64,000 nucleotides of DNA from Hyphomicrobiales bacterium. GTDB lineage: Bacteria > Pseudomonadota > Alphaproteobacteria > Rhizobiales > Beijerinckiaceae. A program made the position numbers and the translations under genes. The stretch is taken from NCBI GenBank assembly GCA_900466745.1, contig UBNE01000030.1, positions 1 through 64,000 on the forward strand, read 5' to 3'. This document shows, piece after piece, positions 53,172 through 61,742 of this stretch (its first letter is position 1; the number at the start of each line of letters is the position of its first letter). Below the pieces are notes generated by a model that was given only the letters and a program-made list of their open reading frames with translations, was not told the DNA's origin and searched no databases.

Positions 53172-54773
53172 ATGAAGTTCGGTCCCGTCGCCATCGCTGA
53201 GGCCGTCGGCTGCATCGCCGCGCATACCATCCGGATGGGCGCGACGACGGTGAAGAAGGGCGCCCTGATCACGCAGGAGGTCGCCGCGCGGCTGGCCGCG
53301 GAAGGCCTCGGCGAGATCGTCGCCGTGCGGCTGGAGGAGGGCGACGTCGCCGAGAACGAGGCGGCCTCCCGGCTGGCGGCGCGCCTGACCGGCGGCAACA
53401 TCGTCGCGGAAGCGCCGTTCACCGGCCGCGTCAACATGTTCGCCACGGCGGCGGGCGTGCTGCAGGTCGACGTCGCGGCGATCGACGCCTTCAACGCGGT
53501 CGACGAGGCCATCACGGTCGCGACGCTGCCGGCGCTGAAGGCGGTCGTCGCCGGCGAGCTCGTCGCCACCGTCAAGATCATCCCCTATGCCGTCTCGGAG
53601 GCGCGGGTGGAGCAGGCGCTCGCCGCGCTCGGAGCGGAGTCGGCGGTCAGGGTCGCGGCCTATCGTCCGTCGAAGGTCGGGGTGATCTCGACGCTTCTGC
53701 CGGGCCTGAAGCCGAGCGTGGTCGACAAGACGATGCGCGTGATGATGGACCGGCTGACGCCGGCCGCGGCGATCCTCTCCGCCGACCGGCGGGTGCCGCA
53801 TGAGGCGACCCCGCTGGCGGAGAGCATCGCGATGCTGGCCAAGGGCGAGAGCGACATCATCGTCGTCTTCGGCGCCTCGGCGATCACCGACCGGCGCGAC
53901 GTGATCCCGCAGGCGCTGGTCGAGGCCGGCGGGCGGGTCGAGCATCTCGGCATGCCGGTCGATCCGGGCAACCTGCTGATGCTGGGCGAGATCGACGGCA
54001 AGCCGGTGATCGGCGCGCCGGGCTGCGCGCGCTCGCCCAAGGAGAACAGCTTCGACTGGGTGCTGCAGCGCCATCTGGCCGGCATTCCGGTCGCTCGCGC
54101 CGATGTGCAGCGCATGGGCGTGGGCGGGCTGCTGATGGAGATCGTGTCGCGGCCGCAGCCGCGCGCCCCGGCGCAGGCGGGCTCCGGACATCTCGCCGGG
54201 ATCGTCCTGGCGGCCGGCCGCTCGACCCGGATGGGCGCCGACAACAAGCTGCTGCAGGAGCTGCGCGGCAAGCCGATCGTCCGCTACGCGGTCGAGGCGC
54301 AGCTCGAGGCGAGGCTCGATCCCGTCCTTGTCGTCACCGGACACCAGCAGCGGGCGGTGGAAGCCGCCCTGGCCGATCTGCCGGTGCGCTTCGTCCACAA
54401 TCCCGACTATGCTTCCGGGCTCGCCGGCTCGGTGCGCGCCGGGGTGGCGGCGCTTCCCGCCGAGGCCGAAGCGGCGGTGATCTCGCTCGGCGACATGCCG
54501 AACGTGACGCCGCAGGTCATCGAGCGGCTGGTCGAGAGCCATCTCCGGCAGCCGGATTCGCTCGCCGTGGTGCCGACCCTGTTCGGCCATCGCGGCAATC
54601 CGGTGCTGCTCGCCCGGCAGATCTTCCCCGCCGTCTCGCTCCTGACCGGGGACCGCGGGGCGCGTCGCCTGCTCGAGGAGGCGGGCAGCCGCGTCGTCGA
54701 GGTGCCGTTCGAGGATCCGGCCATCGCCATCGACGTCGACACGCCGGAGGCGCTCAGGGCCTTGCAGGGCTGA
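53172..54773 (+). CDS. Fused MoeA-like molybdopterin-binding and MobA/MocA-like nucleotidyltransferase
   Basis: The 533-aa protein has two parts. Residues about 1-330 resemble a molybdopterin-binding MoeA-like unit (DIIVVFGASAITDRRDVIP, HLGMPVDPGNLLMLGEI, VIGAPGCARSPKENSFDWV). Residues about 341-533 are a nucleotidyltransferase with LAAGRSTRMG (346-355), NKLL and ISLGDMPNV. MocA-type enzymes make molybdopterin cytosine dinucleotide, the cofactor form used by xanthine-oxidase-family enzymes. The fusion would couple Mo loading to nucleotide attachment. It is the last gene of the cox-like cluster. Which nucleotide it uses is inferred. Confidence 0.88.
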   Translation: MKFGPVAIAEAVGCIAAHTIRMGATTVKKGALITQEVAARLAAEGLGEIVAVRLEEGDVAENEAASRLAARLTGGNIVAEAPFTGRVNMFATAAGVLQVDVAAIDAFNAVDEAITVATLPALKAVVAGELVATVKIIPYAVSEARVEQALAALGAESAVRVAAYRPSKVGVISTLLPGLKPSVVDKTMRVMMDRLTPAAAILSADRRVPHEATPLAESIAMLAKGESDIIVVFGASAITDRRDVIPQALVEAGGRVEHLGMPVDPGNLLMLGEIDGKPVIGAPGCARSPKENSFDWVLQRHLAGIPVARADVQRMGVGGLLMEIVSRPQPRAPAQAGSGHLAGIVLAAGRSTRMGADNKLLQELRGKPIVRYAVEAQLEARLDPVLVVTGHQQRAVEAALADLPVRFVHNPDYASGLAGSVRAGVAALPAEAEAAVISLGDMPNVTPQVIERLVESHLRQPDSLAVVPTLFGHRGNPVLLARQIFPAVSLLTGDRGARRLLEEAGSRVVEVPFEDPAIAIDVDTPEALRALQG

Positions 54774-54795
54774 GCCGCGCGGCGGCGCGCCGGGG

Positions 54796-55557
54796 TCACC
54801 GCAGCCAGTGCAGGCCGAGCGTCGCATAGGCTTCCGAGCGGCGCTCGCTCGTGCGCTGCCAGCCGCCGGAGAGCCGCCATTCGAGGCCGAGCAGGCGCAG
54901 GCCCGTCAGGTGCAGGCCGAGCCGCAGCTTGCGGTAGCCGTGCTCGCGATAGGCCTCGAACTCCGGTCCGGCATAGAAGCCGAGCGGCGCCTGCCAGCCC
55001 GGCGCCATGCGTGCCCAGAGCCGCCCGTTCAGCGAGGAGGCATAGGCGCTGGCCTGGAGCATCATGCCGGGCATCGGCGTCGACCAGAGGTCGGCCTGGA
55101 GGCGCGCGCCGTAGCGCGCCTCGGTGAAGGACGCGCCGAAAGGCTCGAGCCGCTGCTCGCTCTGGAAATCGGAGCCGGCATAGAGCGCGAGGAAGCTGTC
55201 GCCGAGGCGCCATTCATAGCCGATCAGCGCCTGGCTCTCCGCCTTGTAGGTGGTCCCGCGCGGCGGCTGGCGCCGGGTCTGCTCCTGCGAGCCGCCGGCC
55301 TTCAGGAAGAGGCGGAAGCCGCTCCCGGCGAGGCCGCCGCCGAGGGCGCGCTTCATCCCGACGGAAAGGAAGGTCTTGGTGGGGCCGGCTTCCATCGAAC
55401 CGAAGATGACCTGCGACAGCGCCGCGCGCCCGCTCTCCGTCTCCTCCTCGTCGGCCAGGGCGGCACGCGGCGGCGCGGCGGCCAGCACCATCGCCAACCC
55501 GGCCTGTCCGGCCCTGCGCCACCCCCACGCCACGCCCGCCCTCCGGGCCCGCCGCAC
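54796..55557 (-). CDS. bcsS: BcsS-family cellulose biosynthesis-associated protein
   Basis: This 253-aa protein has an N-terminal signal-like stretch (about 12-35, AGLAMVLAAAPPRAALA), and a beta-rich mature part with alternating aromatic strands and GPEFEAYREHGYRKLRLGLHLTG. It ends LGLHWLR, consistent with a small outer-membrane barrel. I assign it to the BcsS family seen near cellulose genes in Hyphomicrobiales. No bcsA or bcsB is in the window, so it is an orphan copy. It converges on the molybdenum cofactor fusion gene (22-bp gap). Confidence 0.72.
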   Translation of the reverse strand: MRRARRAGVAWGWRRAGQAGLAMVLAAAPPRAALADEEETESGRAALSQVIFGSMEAGPTKTFLSVGMKRALGGGLAGSGFRLFLKAGGSQEQTRRQPPRGTTYKAESQALIGYEWRLGDSFLALYAGSDFQSEQRLEPFGASFTEARYGARLQADLWSTPMPGMMLQASAYASSLNGRLWARMAPGWQAPLGFYAGPEFEAYREHGYRKLRLGLHLTGLRLLGLEWRLSGGWQRTSERRSEAYATLGLHWLR

Positions 55558-55689
55558 CGTTGCCTGGCTCTCGCGGCAGACCCCGCGATCTCAACAGCTT
55601 GTCAGGAAGCTTGCAAGCTTTTGTTAACCAGACGGGCGCAGCCTCGACAGGCCGGCTAAGCTTTCGTTCCGCCACGGAGGGAGGTGAAG

Positions 55690-55959
55690 ATGGTTTCCGC
55701 CGATTTCATCAGGCAGCTCGAAGGCTACGGGCTGACCACGGCGACGATTTTGTACCGCATGCCCGACCATCTCAACGTGCTGCAGACCTTCGTCTGGCAG
55801 CAATACGACGTCGCTCCGCGCTTTCCGGTGCTGCAGGATTTCCTGGCCTTCTGGCAGCGGGAGCTCGACGGTCCGGTGCATTCGGTCACCGTCGCCCATG
55901 CCGGACTGATCCGCCCGGCCGAGATCCGGACGGTGAACGGCGTGCTAACGCTGCATTGA
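55690..55959 (+). CDS. Usg family protein
   Basis: The ATG at 55690 has a strong GGAGGTGAAG site just upstream and gives 89 aa. The sequence MVSADFIRQLEGYGLTTATI, PDHLNVLQTFVWQQYDVAPRFP and VTVAHAGLIRPAEIR matches the small Usg family of alphaproteobacteria. The function is unknown; the name comes from genes first noted beside other loci. It stands alone, 73 bp before the ExoD-like gene. Confidence 0.88.
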   Translation: MVSADFIRQLEGYGLTTATILYRMPDHLNVLQTFVWQQYDVAPRFPVLQDFLAFWQRELDGPVHSVTVAHAGLIRPAEIRTVNGVLTLH

Positions 55960-56032
55960 GCGCCTGCGTGGGGCGTGCTTGTTGCCCGCCGCCGGGCCGT
56001 GCTAGATCGCGCTGCGTCCCGGCGGACGCATC

Positions 56033-56710
56033 ATGACGATCCAGCTCTTTGCCGTGGCATCGCTCCCGATGCTCCGGGCGGGCGGCTCAATCCGGCACGG
56101 CCTGTCTCTCTTGTCATCTCCCCTCCGCACCTCCGGTCTTCTGAAGGCGCTGGCCGGCCTGCCCGGCGAGCGTGTCGCCGTGGGGACCATCGTCGCCGCG
56201 CTGCAGGACCGCGCCTATGCGCTGCTGGTGGTGCTGCTCGGCCTGCCCAACTGCCTGCCGATGCCGCCGCCGATCCCGCTGGTCTGCGGGCTGGTGCTGG
56301 CCTTCGTCGCGTTCCAGATGGTGCTCGGCCGCAAGACGCCCTGGCTGCCGCGGGCGCTGCTCGCGCGCAGCATCGGCAAACCCGAGCTCAACCGCGCCGT
56401 CGGGCGGGCGCTGCCGCCGCTGGTCTGGCTGGAACGCTTCTCGCGCCCGCGGCTGACGATGCTCGGCGGCGCCTATGCCGTGCCGGTGCTCGGGCTCGTC
56501 ATCCTGATCCTGGCGCTCGGGCTGATCGTCGCGGCGCCCTTCATCGGCCAGATCCCGCTAGGGCTCGCGGTCTGCCTCGTCGGGCTGGGTCTGGTCGAGC
56601 GCGACGGCGTACTGATCATAGCCGGTGCGGTGCTGGGCGCGATCGGGCTCGTGCTCAGCGCCGGCTTCGCCTACGCCATCTTCAGCGGCATCCACGAGCT
56701 GCTGTTCTGA
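56033..56710 (+). CDS. ExoD-like exopolysaccharide synthesis membrane protein
   Basis: The 225-aa protein has about four to five transmembrane segments. ExoD motifs are VAVGTIVAALQDRAYALLVVLLGLPNCLPMPPPIPLV in adjoining pieces and ERFSRPRLTML in the middle. ExoD is needed for normal exopolysaccharide and alkaline tolerance in Sinorhizobium, mechanism unclear. The start may be later, since the first 35 residues are less conserved. It converges on the GGDEF-EAL gene. Confidence 0.87.
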   Translation: MTIQLFAVASLPMLRAGGSIRHGLSLLSSPLRTSGLLKALAGLPGERVAVGTIVAALQDRAYALLVVLLGLPNCLPMPPPIPLVCGLVLAFVAFQMVLGRKTPWLPRALLARSIGKPELNRAVGRALPPLVWLERFSRPRLTMLGGAYAVPVLGLVILILALGLIVAAPFIGQIPLGLAVCLVGLGLVERDGVLIIAGAVLGAIGLVLSAGFAYAIFSGIHELLF

Positions 56711-56724
56711 TCCGGGGCTGGCGC

Positions 56725-58935
56725 TCAGGCAGCGAGCGCTTCGGCAAAAGGGTTCTTCACCGCCAGCAGCCGGTCGATTTCGGCGGCCGGCACCGCCTTC
56801 GAGAACAGGAAGCCTTGCAGCTCGTGGCAGCCGATGGCCTGGAGGAAGCGGTGCTGCTCGGGCGTCTCGACGCCCTCGGCGCAGACGCGCAGGCCGAGCG
56901 CGCGGCCCAGATGCGCCATCGAATGGACGAGGATCGCGGATTCGCCGGCCTCCTCCATATATTCCAGGAAGGTGCGGTCGATCTTGATCTTGTCGAAGGC
57001 GAAGCGGCGCAGATAGATCAGGCTCGAATAGCCGGTGCCGAAATCGTCGAGCGCGAGCCCGACGCCATGGGCGCGGATGTCCATCATCGCCGTCTCGGCC
57101 GCGTCGGCATCCTCGATCAGCACGCCCTCGGTCAGCTCCAGCTCGAGCTGGGCCGGATCGAAATCCGTCTCCTCGATGATGCGGATGACGTTGGAGACGA
57201 AGTCCTTGTGGCGGAACTGGATCGGCGAGACGTTGACCGCGAGGCGGATGCCGCTCCAGCGCTTCGCCTCCTGGCAGGCGCGACGCAGCACCCATTCGCT
57301 CAGCGGCACGATCAGCCCGCGCTCCTCGGCGATCTGGATGAACTCGGAGGGCGGGATCATGCCGTGCACCGGATGCGGCCAGCGCACCAGCGCCTCGACG
57401 CCGACGATGGTCGCGCCGTCGATCGAGACCTGCGGCTGGTAGTGCAGGGTCAGCTCGTCGCGCTCGATGGCGTTGCGCAGGTCGTCCTCGACCATGCGCT
57501 TGACCTGGAGCGAGCGGTTCATCTGCTGCTCGAAGAAGGAGAAGCGGTTGCGGCCGCTGTTCTTGGCCTCGTAGAGCGCGGTGTCGGCGAGCCTGAGCAG
57601 CGTTTCCCGGTCGGTGCCGTCCTGCGGCGCCATGGCGATGCCGACCGAGCAGCCGATGGTCACCTCCACCCCCACCACCGGGAAAGGGGCGGTGAGGTGC
57701 TTGAGAATACGCTCGCCCAGCGCCGCGCAATCGGCCGCGGTCGCCTGCGCCTGGATGACGCCGAACTCGTCGCCTCCGAGCCGGGCGACCGTGTCGCCCG
57801 CCTTCACGACGCCGAGCAGCCGGCTGGCGACCTGGCGGATGAGGTCGTCGCCGGCATTGTGGCCATAGGTGTCGTTGACGGCCTTGAAGCGGTCGAGGTC
57901 GATCAGGAAGACGGCGAGGCTGCCGCCGCTGCGGTCGCGCGTCGCGAGCGCCTGGTCGAAGGCCAGGTCGAAGCTGCGGCGGTTGGGCAGGGAGGACAAT
58001 TCGTCCTGCCCGGCGAGGCGGTGGATCTCCTGCTCGCGCAGCACGATTTGGACGGCGGCGGCGCGCAGCCGCTGCACCGCGAAGACGATGATGCCGGAAA
58101 ACAGCAGGCCGACCGCGATCAGCGCCCAGAGGAAGCGCTCGAGCATGACGTCGCCGGGGCGGGCGGGCGTCCAGGTCAGCCAGGTGCCGACCGAGGCGTC
58201 CGGCGCCGGGATCGGCAGGCTCGACAGCGGGTCGGCCGGCTCCCTGTCGACCAGGCGCATGCCGGCGACGCGGTAGCCGTCCGCCAGCTCGGCCAGCATG
58301 CCGCCCGACAGGCGCCGATAGGCCACGAAGGAGAGCGGGCCGATGGCGGACGAAAACACCGGCGTCGCGAGCCGCGACAGGTCGATCACCATCAGCAGGA
58401 TGGTGTCGCTGCCGTTGCTGGCGATGGTCGACCAGGTCGCGCTGCGCTCGCTGACCAGGGAGATCGGGCCGGCCCGGCCGTCGCCGCCGGGAATGAAGTC
58501 GCTGAAGTGCCGCAGGCCGTCATAGCCGGTCTGCCCGGCCGGCGCGTTCGCCTCGACCCCGGCCAGGGCGGTGCCAGTGTCGGTGACGATATAGGCGCCG
58601 TCGAAATCGGAAAGCTGGCCGTGCAGGCGGGTGATGGCCGCCTGCAGCGCCGTCCGCGGCGCCGGCCCGCGCAGCGTCTCCTGAAAGTCGCCGGTGATCG
58701 CCAGCCGCTCCAGGCGCAATTCGCTGGCGCGGATCTGGTTGTTGAAGGCGGCCTCGATGCGCTCGCGCTGGCGCTGGGCCTCGAGGCGGTTCGACTCGCG
58801 CGTGATCGCGACCACGACCGCGGCGCCCGCCGCCATCAGCAGCAGGAAGGCGCAACCCAGCGTGGCGACGGTGCTCGCGAACATGCGCGCGGATGAACCC
58901 GCATTGGTCATCTTCGCGCTGGCAAGGTGAGACAT
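56725..58935 (-). CDS. Membrane GGDEF-EAL cyclic di-GMP protein
   Basis: The ATG at 58935 gives 736 aa. Two transmembrane helices (about 24-44 and 266-289) flank a periplasmic CHASE4-like sensor. A GGDEF domain (GGDEF at 387-391) and an EAL domain (EAL at 514-516, DDFGTGYSS 630-638, EGVE 687-690) follow. Both catalytic motifs are intact, so it may make and break cyclic di-GMP. The position of the I-site arginine is a lysine (KAGD). The open frame continues upstream across the Anbu gene, but that part is antisense-type noise. ExoD-like and BcsS genes nearby suggest surface-polysaccharide control. Confidence 0.93.
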   Translation of the reverse strand: MSHLASAKMTNAGSSARMFASTVATLGCAFLLLMAAGAAVVVAITRESNRLEAQRQRERIEAAFNNQIRASELRLERLAITGDFQETLRGPAPRTALQAAITRLHGQLSDFDGAYIVTDTGTALAGVEANAPAGQTGYDGLRHFSDFIPGGDGRAGPISLVSERSATWSTIASNGSDTILLMVIDLSRLATPVFSSAIGPLSFVAYRRLSGGMLAELADGYRVAGMRLVDREPADPLSSLPIPAPDASVGTWLTWTPARPGDVMLERFLWALIAVGLLFSGIIVFAVQRLRAAAVQIVLREQEIHRLAGQDELSSLPNRRSFDLAFDQALATRDRSGGSLAVFLIDLDRFKAVNDTYGHNAGDDLIRQVASRLLGVVKAGDTVARLGGDEFGVIQAQATAADCAALGERILKHLTAPFPVVGVEVTIGCSVGIAMAPQDGTDRETLLRLADTALYEAKNSGRNRFSFFEQQMNRSLQVKRMVEDDLRNAIERDELTLHYQPQVSIDGATIVGVEALVRWPHPVHGMIPPSEFIQIAEERGLIVPLSEWVLRRACQEAKRWSGIRLAVNVSPIQFRHKDFVSNVIRIIEETDFDPAQLELELTEGVLIEDADAAETAMMDIRAHGVGLALDDFGTGYSSLIYLRRFAFDKIKIDRTFLEYMEEAGESAILVHSMAHLGRALGLRVCAEGVETPEQHRFLQAIGCHELQGFLFSKAVPAAEIDRLLAVKNPFAEALAA

Positions 58936-59021
58936 GCGACGCCCGGGCTCGGTCCTTCGAATCGACCTAACCGACGAAATGTTGACATCCCGTTGCCGCG
59001 CCCGGCAAATCTGCGCCGCCC

Positions 59022-59771
59022 TCAGCCCTGACCGGGCCTGTAGGGCGGCCGCGGGATCGCCATATGCGCTGCCCGCAGCGCCGCCGACCAGCGCTCGCGC
59101 AGATCGTGGAAATAGGGCTCGCCGGCCTCGATCCGGCGGTTGAGCTCGAAGTCCTCGGCGTCGCGGCGCAGCACGATGAGGTCGATCGGCAGGCCGACGC
59201 CGATATTGGAGCGCATCGTCGAATCCATCGAGATCAGCCCGACCTTCAGCGCGTCGTAGAGATCGGTCCTGAAGGTGACGGCGCGGTCGAGAATCGGCTT
59301 GCCATATTTGTGCTCGCCGATCTGCAGGAAGGGCGCGTCGGCGCCGCATTCGATGAAGTTGCCGGCGCTGTAGACCATGAAGAGCCGCATCGGCTGGCCC
59401 CTGATCTGGCCGCCGAAGAGCAGGGACAGCTCGAACTTGACGCCGGCCTCCTCCAGGGCCGGGCCGTCGATGTCGCGGACATGGCGCACGCAGCGGCCGA
59501 CGAGCTGGGCGGCGCGGAACATCGTGCCGGCGTTCTGGAGCGTGTCGATCTCGCCGGTCTCGGGGTTCGGCAGGCCCTCGTGCAGAAAGCTGACGACCGA
59601 TTGCGTGATCGAGAGGTTGCCGGCCGTCATCACGCCGAAATTGCGCTCGCCCGGCCAGGCGAAGAGATGGAGCTTGCGGAAGGTCGAGATGTCGTCGAGC
59701 CCGGCATTGGTGCGCGTGTCGGCGATCATCACCAGCCCGTCCTGCACGAGGATTCCGGCGCAATAGGTCAC
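59022..59771 (-). CDS. Anbu proteasome-like peptidase (BPH)
   Basis: Anbu is an ancestral proteasome beta-like Ntn hydrolase. The 249-aa protein begins MTYCAGILVQDGLVMIADTRTNAG; T2, exposed after Met removal, is the expected nucleophile. DISTFRKLHLFAWPGERNFGVMTAGNLS and the Ser/Gly block VGLISMDSTMRSNIGVGLP are typical. It lies downstream of the transglutaminase-like, alpha-E and ATP-grasp genes on the same strand (gaps of 61-70 bp), the standard cluster. Substrates are unknown. Confidence 0.93.
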   Translation of the reverse strand: MTYCAGILVQDGLVMIADTRTNAGLDDISTFRKLHLFAWPGERNFGVMTAGNLSITQSVVSFLHEGLPNPETGEIDTLQNAGTMFRAAQLVGRCVRHVRDIDGPALEEAGVKFELSLLFGGQIRGQPMRLFMVYSAGNFIECGADAPFLQIGEHKYGKPILDRAVTFRTDLYDALKVGLISMDSTMRSNIGVGLPIDLIVLRRDAEDFELNRRIEAGEPYFHDLRERWSAALRAAHMAIPRPPYRPGQG

Positions 59772-59832
59772 GGTTGCTGTCCTTCGGTCGTTTCCGCTGT
59801 CGTCGGGCCGGCGCGCGCGCCGGGAGCCCGGC

Positions 59833-60660
59833 CTATTGGGCCGGCTGGCGGCCGCCCGCTTCCCGGGCGGCGACGAGGACGCTGAGATGCTCGCTGCCGC
59901 CGCCCTGGCGCGCCCCCCTTATCGGGGCGGCGTCGGCGTAGTCCAGCCCCGCCGCGACGCGGACATGGGTGTCGACGGGGCAGAGGCCGTTGGCGCTGTC
60001 GAAGCCGATCCAGCCATAGCCGTCGAGATGGACCTCGGCCCAGGCATGGGCGCCGCCGCCGGCGGCGAGCCCGCCCGACGGCGCGACATAGCCCGAGACG
60101 TAGCGCGCTGGCTGCCCGAGATGCCGGGCGCAGGCCATGAAGACATGGGCGATGTCCTGCGCGATCGCCTCGCCTGCCGCGAAGGCGGCGGCGGCGCCGA
60201 CGCCGCTGCGCCCGCTGGCGTCGCGGCAGCTCATGCGCCCGGCCGTGGCCGCCATCAGCGCGTGCATCCGCGAGAGCGGCGTGCCGGCGCCGGCGGCGGC
60301 CTCCTCGGCGAAGGCGCGCAGCGCGTCGTCCGGCGCGGTGAGCAGCGTGTCGCGCCGGTAGACCTCGCAGGGCACGCGCTCCGGCCCGCCGCGGACGGCG
60401 CCGGCGAGGTCGATCGTCTCGACCAGCCCCTCGACCCGGATCGCCAGCGCCGAGATCGGCCCGTCGGCATAGAAGCTGTGCACGATGTTGCCATGCGCGT
60501 CCTGCCCGGCACGCAGGCGCCCGTCGATGCTGGGCTCGATCCGCCAGGACATCACATGCTGGCCGTCATGGTCGCGCGGCGTCAGCCGCAGAATCTGCGT
60601 GATGTGCCGGGCCGGCTCGGCATAGTCGTAGCCGATCGTGTGGGAAATCCTGATCCGCAT
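59833..60660 (-). CDS. Transglutaminase-like protein lacking the catalytic cysteine
   Basis: The ATG at 60660 gives 275 aa with the bacterial transglutaminase N-terminal beta domain (YDYAEPARHITQILRLTPR) and a C-terminal papain-like core. In the core, QDIAHVFMACARHLGQPARYVSGY is well conserved. The residue before QD, normally the catalytic Cys of the CQD(F/H)AH motif, is Ala167 (GEAIAQDIAH; codon at 60160-60162). His205 (GAHAWAEV) and Asp221 (IGFDSANG) remain. It is therefore probably a pseudoenzyme or a binding protein. It sits between alpha-E and Anbu genes. Confidence 0.88.
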   Translation of the reverse strand: MRIRISHTIGYDYAEPARHITQILRLTPRDHDGQHVMSWRIEPSIDGRLRAGQDAHGNIVHSFYADGPISALAIRVEGLVETIDLAGAVRGGPERVPCEVYRRDTLLTAPDDALRAFAEEAAAGAGTPLSRMHALMAATAGRMSCRDASGRSGVGAAAAFAAGEAIAQDIAHVFMACARHLGQPARYVSGYVAPSGGLAAGGGAHAWAEVHLDGYGWIGFDSANGLCPVDTHVRVAAGLDYADAAPIRGARQGGGSEHLSVLVAAREAGGRQPAQ

Positions 60661-60730
60661 GGGTTCTGGCCGTTCCGGCGTCCCTGTCCTGTCGTCGCGT
60701 CCTCCTGCCGGCTCCCGGCAGGCCTGCGGA

Positions 60731-61672
60731 TCACTGGAGATACTGCTCGAAGATGGTGTTGCTGAGGCCGCTGTTGTCGATGATGAAATCCTCGATGAAC
60801 TCGTGCAGCCCGTGCTGGAAGATGCTCTCGATGCGGGTGTTGTTGAGGGTCGCCAGCGTCTTGCGGGCATGGCGCTGGGCCGGGCCCTGGCGGCCATAGG
60901 CGTCGCCGAGCGCATCGAGGAAGCGCGAGATGCTCTCGTAGCAGGCGGCGAGCGAGCGGGGCATGCGGCGGTTCAGGATCAGCAGGTCGGCGATCAGGAT
61001 CGGCTTCACCGCCTCGCGATAGACCCAGTGATAGGCCGTCAGGGCCGAGACCTCGCGCAGCACCGTGGTCCATTGGAAATAGTCGAGCGAGCCGCCGACC
61101 TGCTCGTTGGCCGGCAGCAGCACATGGTATTTCACGTCGAGGATGCGGGCGGTGTTGTCGGCGCGCTCGATATAGACCCCGAGCCGCGAGAACCAGTAGC
61201 CGTCGTCGCGCAGCATGGTGCGGTAGGCCGAGCCGTCGAAGACCAGCGAGACGTTCTTCACCCAGTCGAGGAAACGGGCGAATTCCTCGCGGTCCATGCG
61301 CTTCTTCTCGAAGCGCTGCAATTCGAGCCAGGCGCCGTTGAGCGCGTCCCACATCTCCGAGGTCAGGGCGGTGCGCACGGCCCGCGCATTGGAGCGCGCC
61401 TGGGCCAGGCAGTTGCGGATCGAGGACGGGTTGTCCGGGTGGAAGGTCAGGAATTCGCAGACATTGCGCTCGTTCGCCTCGCCATAGGCGGCGGCGAACT
61501 CGTCCTCGCAGCCGGCGGTCGAGACCGCGCTCTGCCATTCGGTGCCGGCGCCGCCATAGTCCGAGGGCAGGTTGGTCAGGCGGGAGGTGGCGTCGAGGAT
61601 GCGGGCGAGATATTCGGCCCGCTCGACATAGCGGGAGACCCAGTAGAGGCTGTCTGCGGTGCGCGAGAGCAT
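60731..61672 (-). CDS. Alpha-E domain protein
   Basis: The 313-aa all-helical protein begins MLSRTADSLYWVSRYVERAEYLARILD, the alpha-E hallmark. It contains FWDWVK-like FLDWVKNVSLVFDG and WFSRLGVYIERADNTARILDVKYH, a second copy of the N-terminal helix pattern. The domain accompanies circularly permuted ATP-grasp enzymes and transglutaminase-like proteins in predicted peptide-ligation systems. It has 70-bp gaps to both neighbours on the same strand. Biochemical role is unknown. Confidence 0.92.
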   Translation of the reverse strand: MLSRTADSLYWVSRYVERAEYLARILDATSRLTNLPSDYGGAGTEWQSAVSTAGCEDEFAAAYGEANERNVCEFLTFHPDNPSSIRNCLAQARSNARAVRTALTSEMWDALNGAWLELQRFEKKRMDREEFARFLDWVKNVSLVFDGSAYRTMLRDDGYWFSRLGVYIERADNTARILDVKYHVLLPANEQVGGSLDYFQWTTVLREVSALTAYHWVYREAVKPILIADLLILNRRMPRSLAACYESISRFLDALGDAYGRQGPAQRHARKTLATLNNTRIESIFQHGLHEFIEDFIIDNSGLSNTIFEQYLQ

Positions 61673-61742
61673 GGTCAGCGAGGGCCTTTCCGCTGCAGGG
61701 CAGGCGAGGTCCGGGACATGGGGGGCGGGCGGCGCTGCTGCC

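Noticed and set aside
52437-54827. A 796-aa minus-strand frame opposite the XdhC and MoeA/MobA-like genes
   Set aside because: It is an antisense shadow; the plus-strand frames carry clear family motifs.
55975-58896. A 973-aa open frame on the plus strand
   Set aside because: It runs antisense to the GGDEF-EAL gene and across ExoD in another frame; the residues are His/Arg/Asp/Glu-Gly-rich in the manner of GC-rich antisense frames and no motif is present.
58936-59763. N-terminal extension of the GGDEF-EAL protein to 1012 aa
   Set aside because: The extension is a wrong-frame reading of the Anbu gene, which has its own conserved start and motifs.
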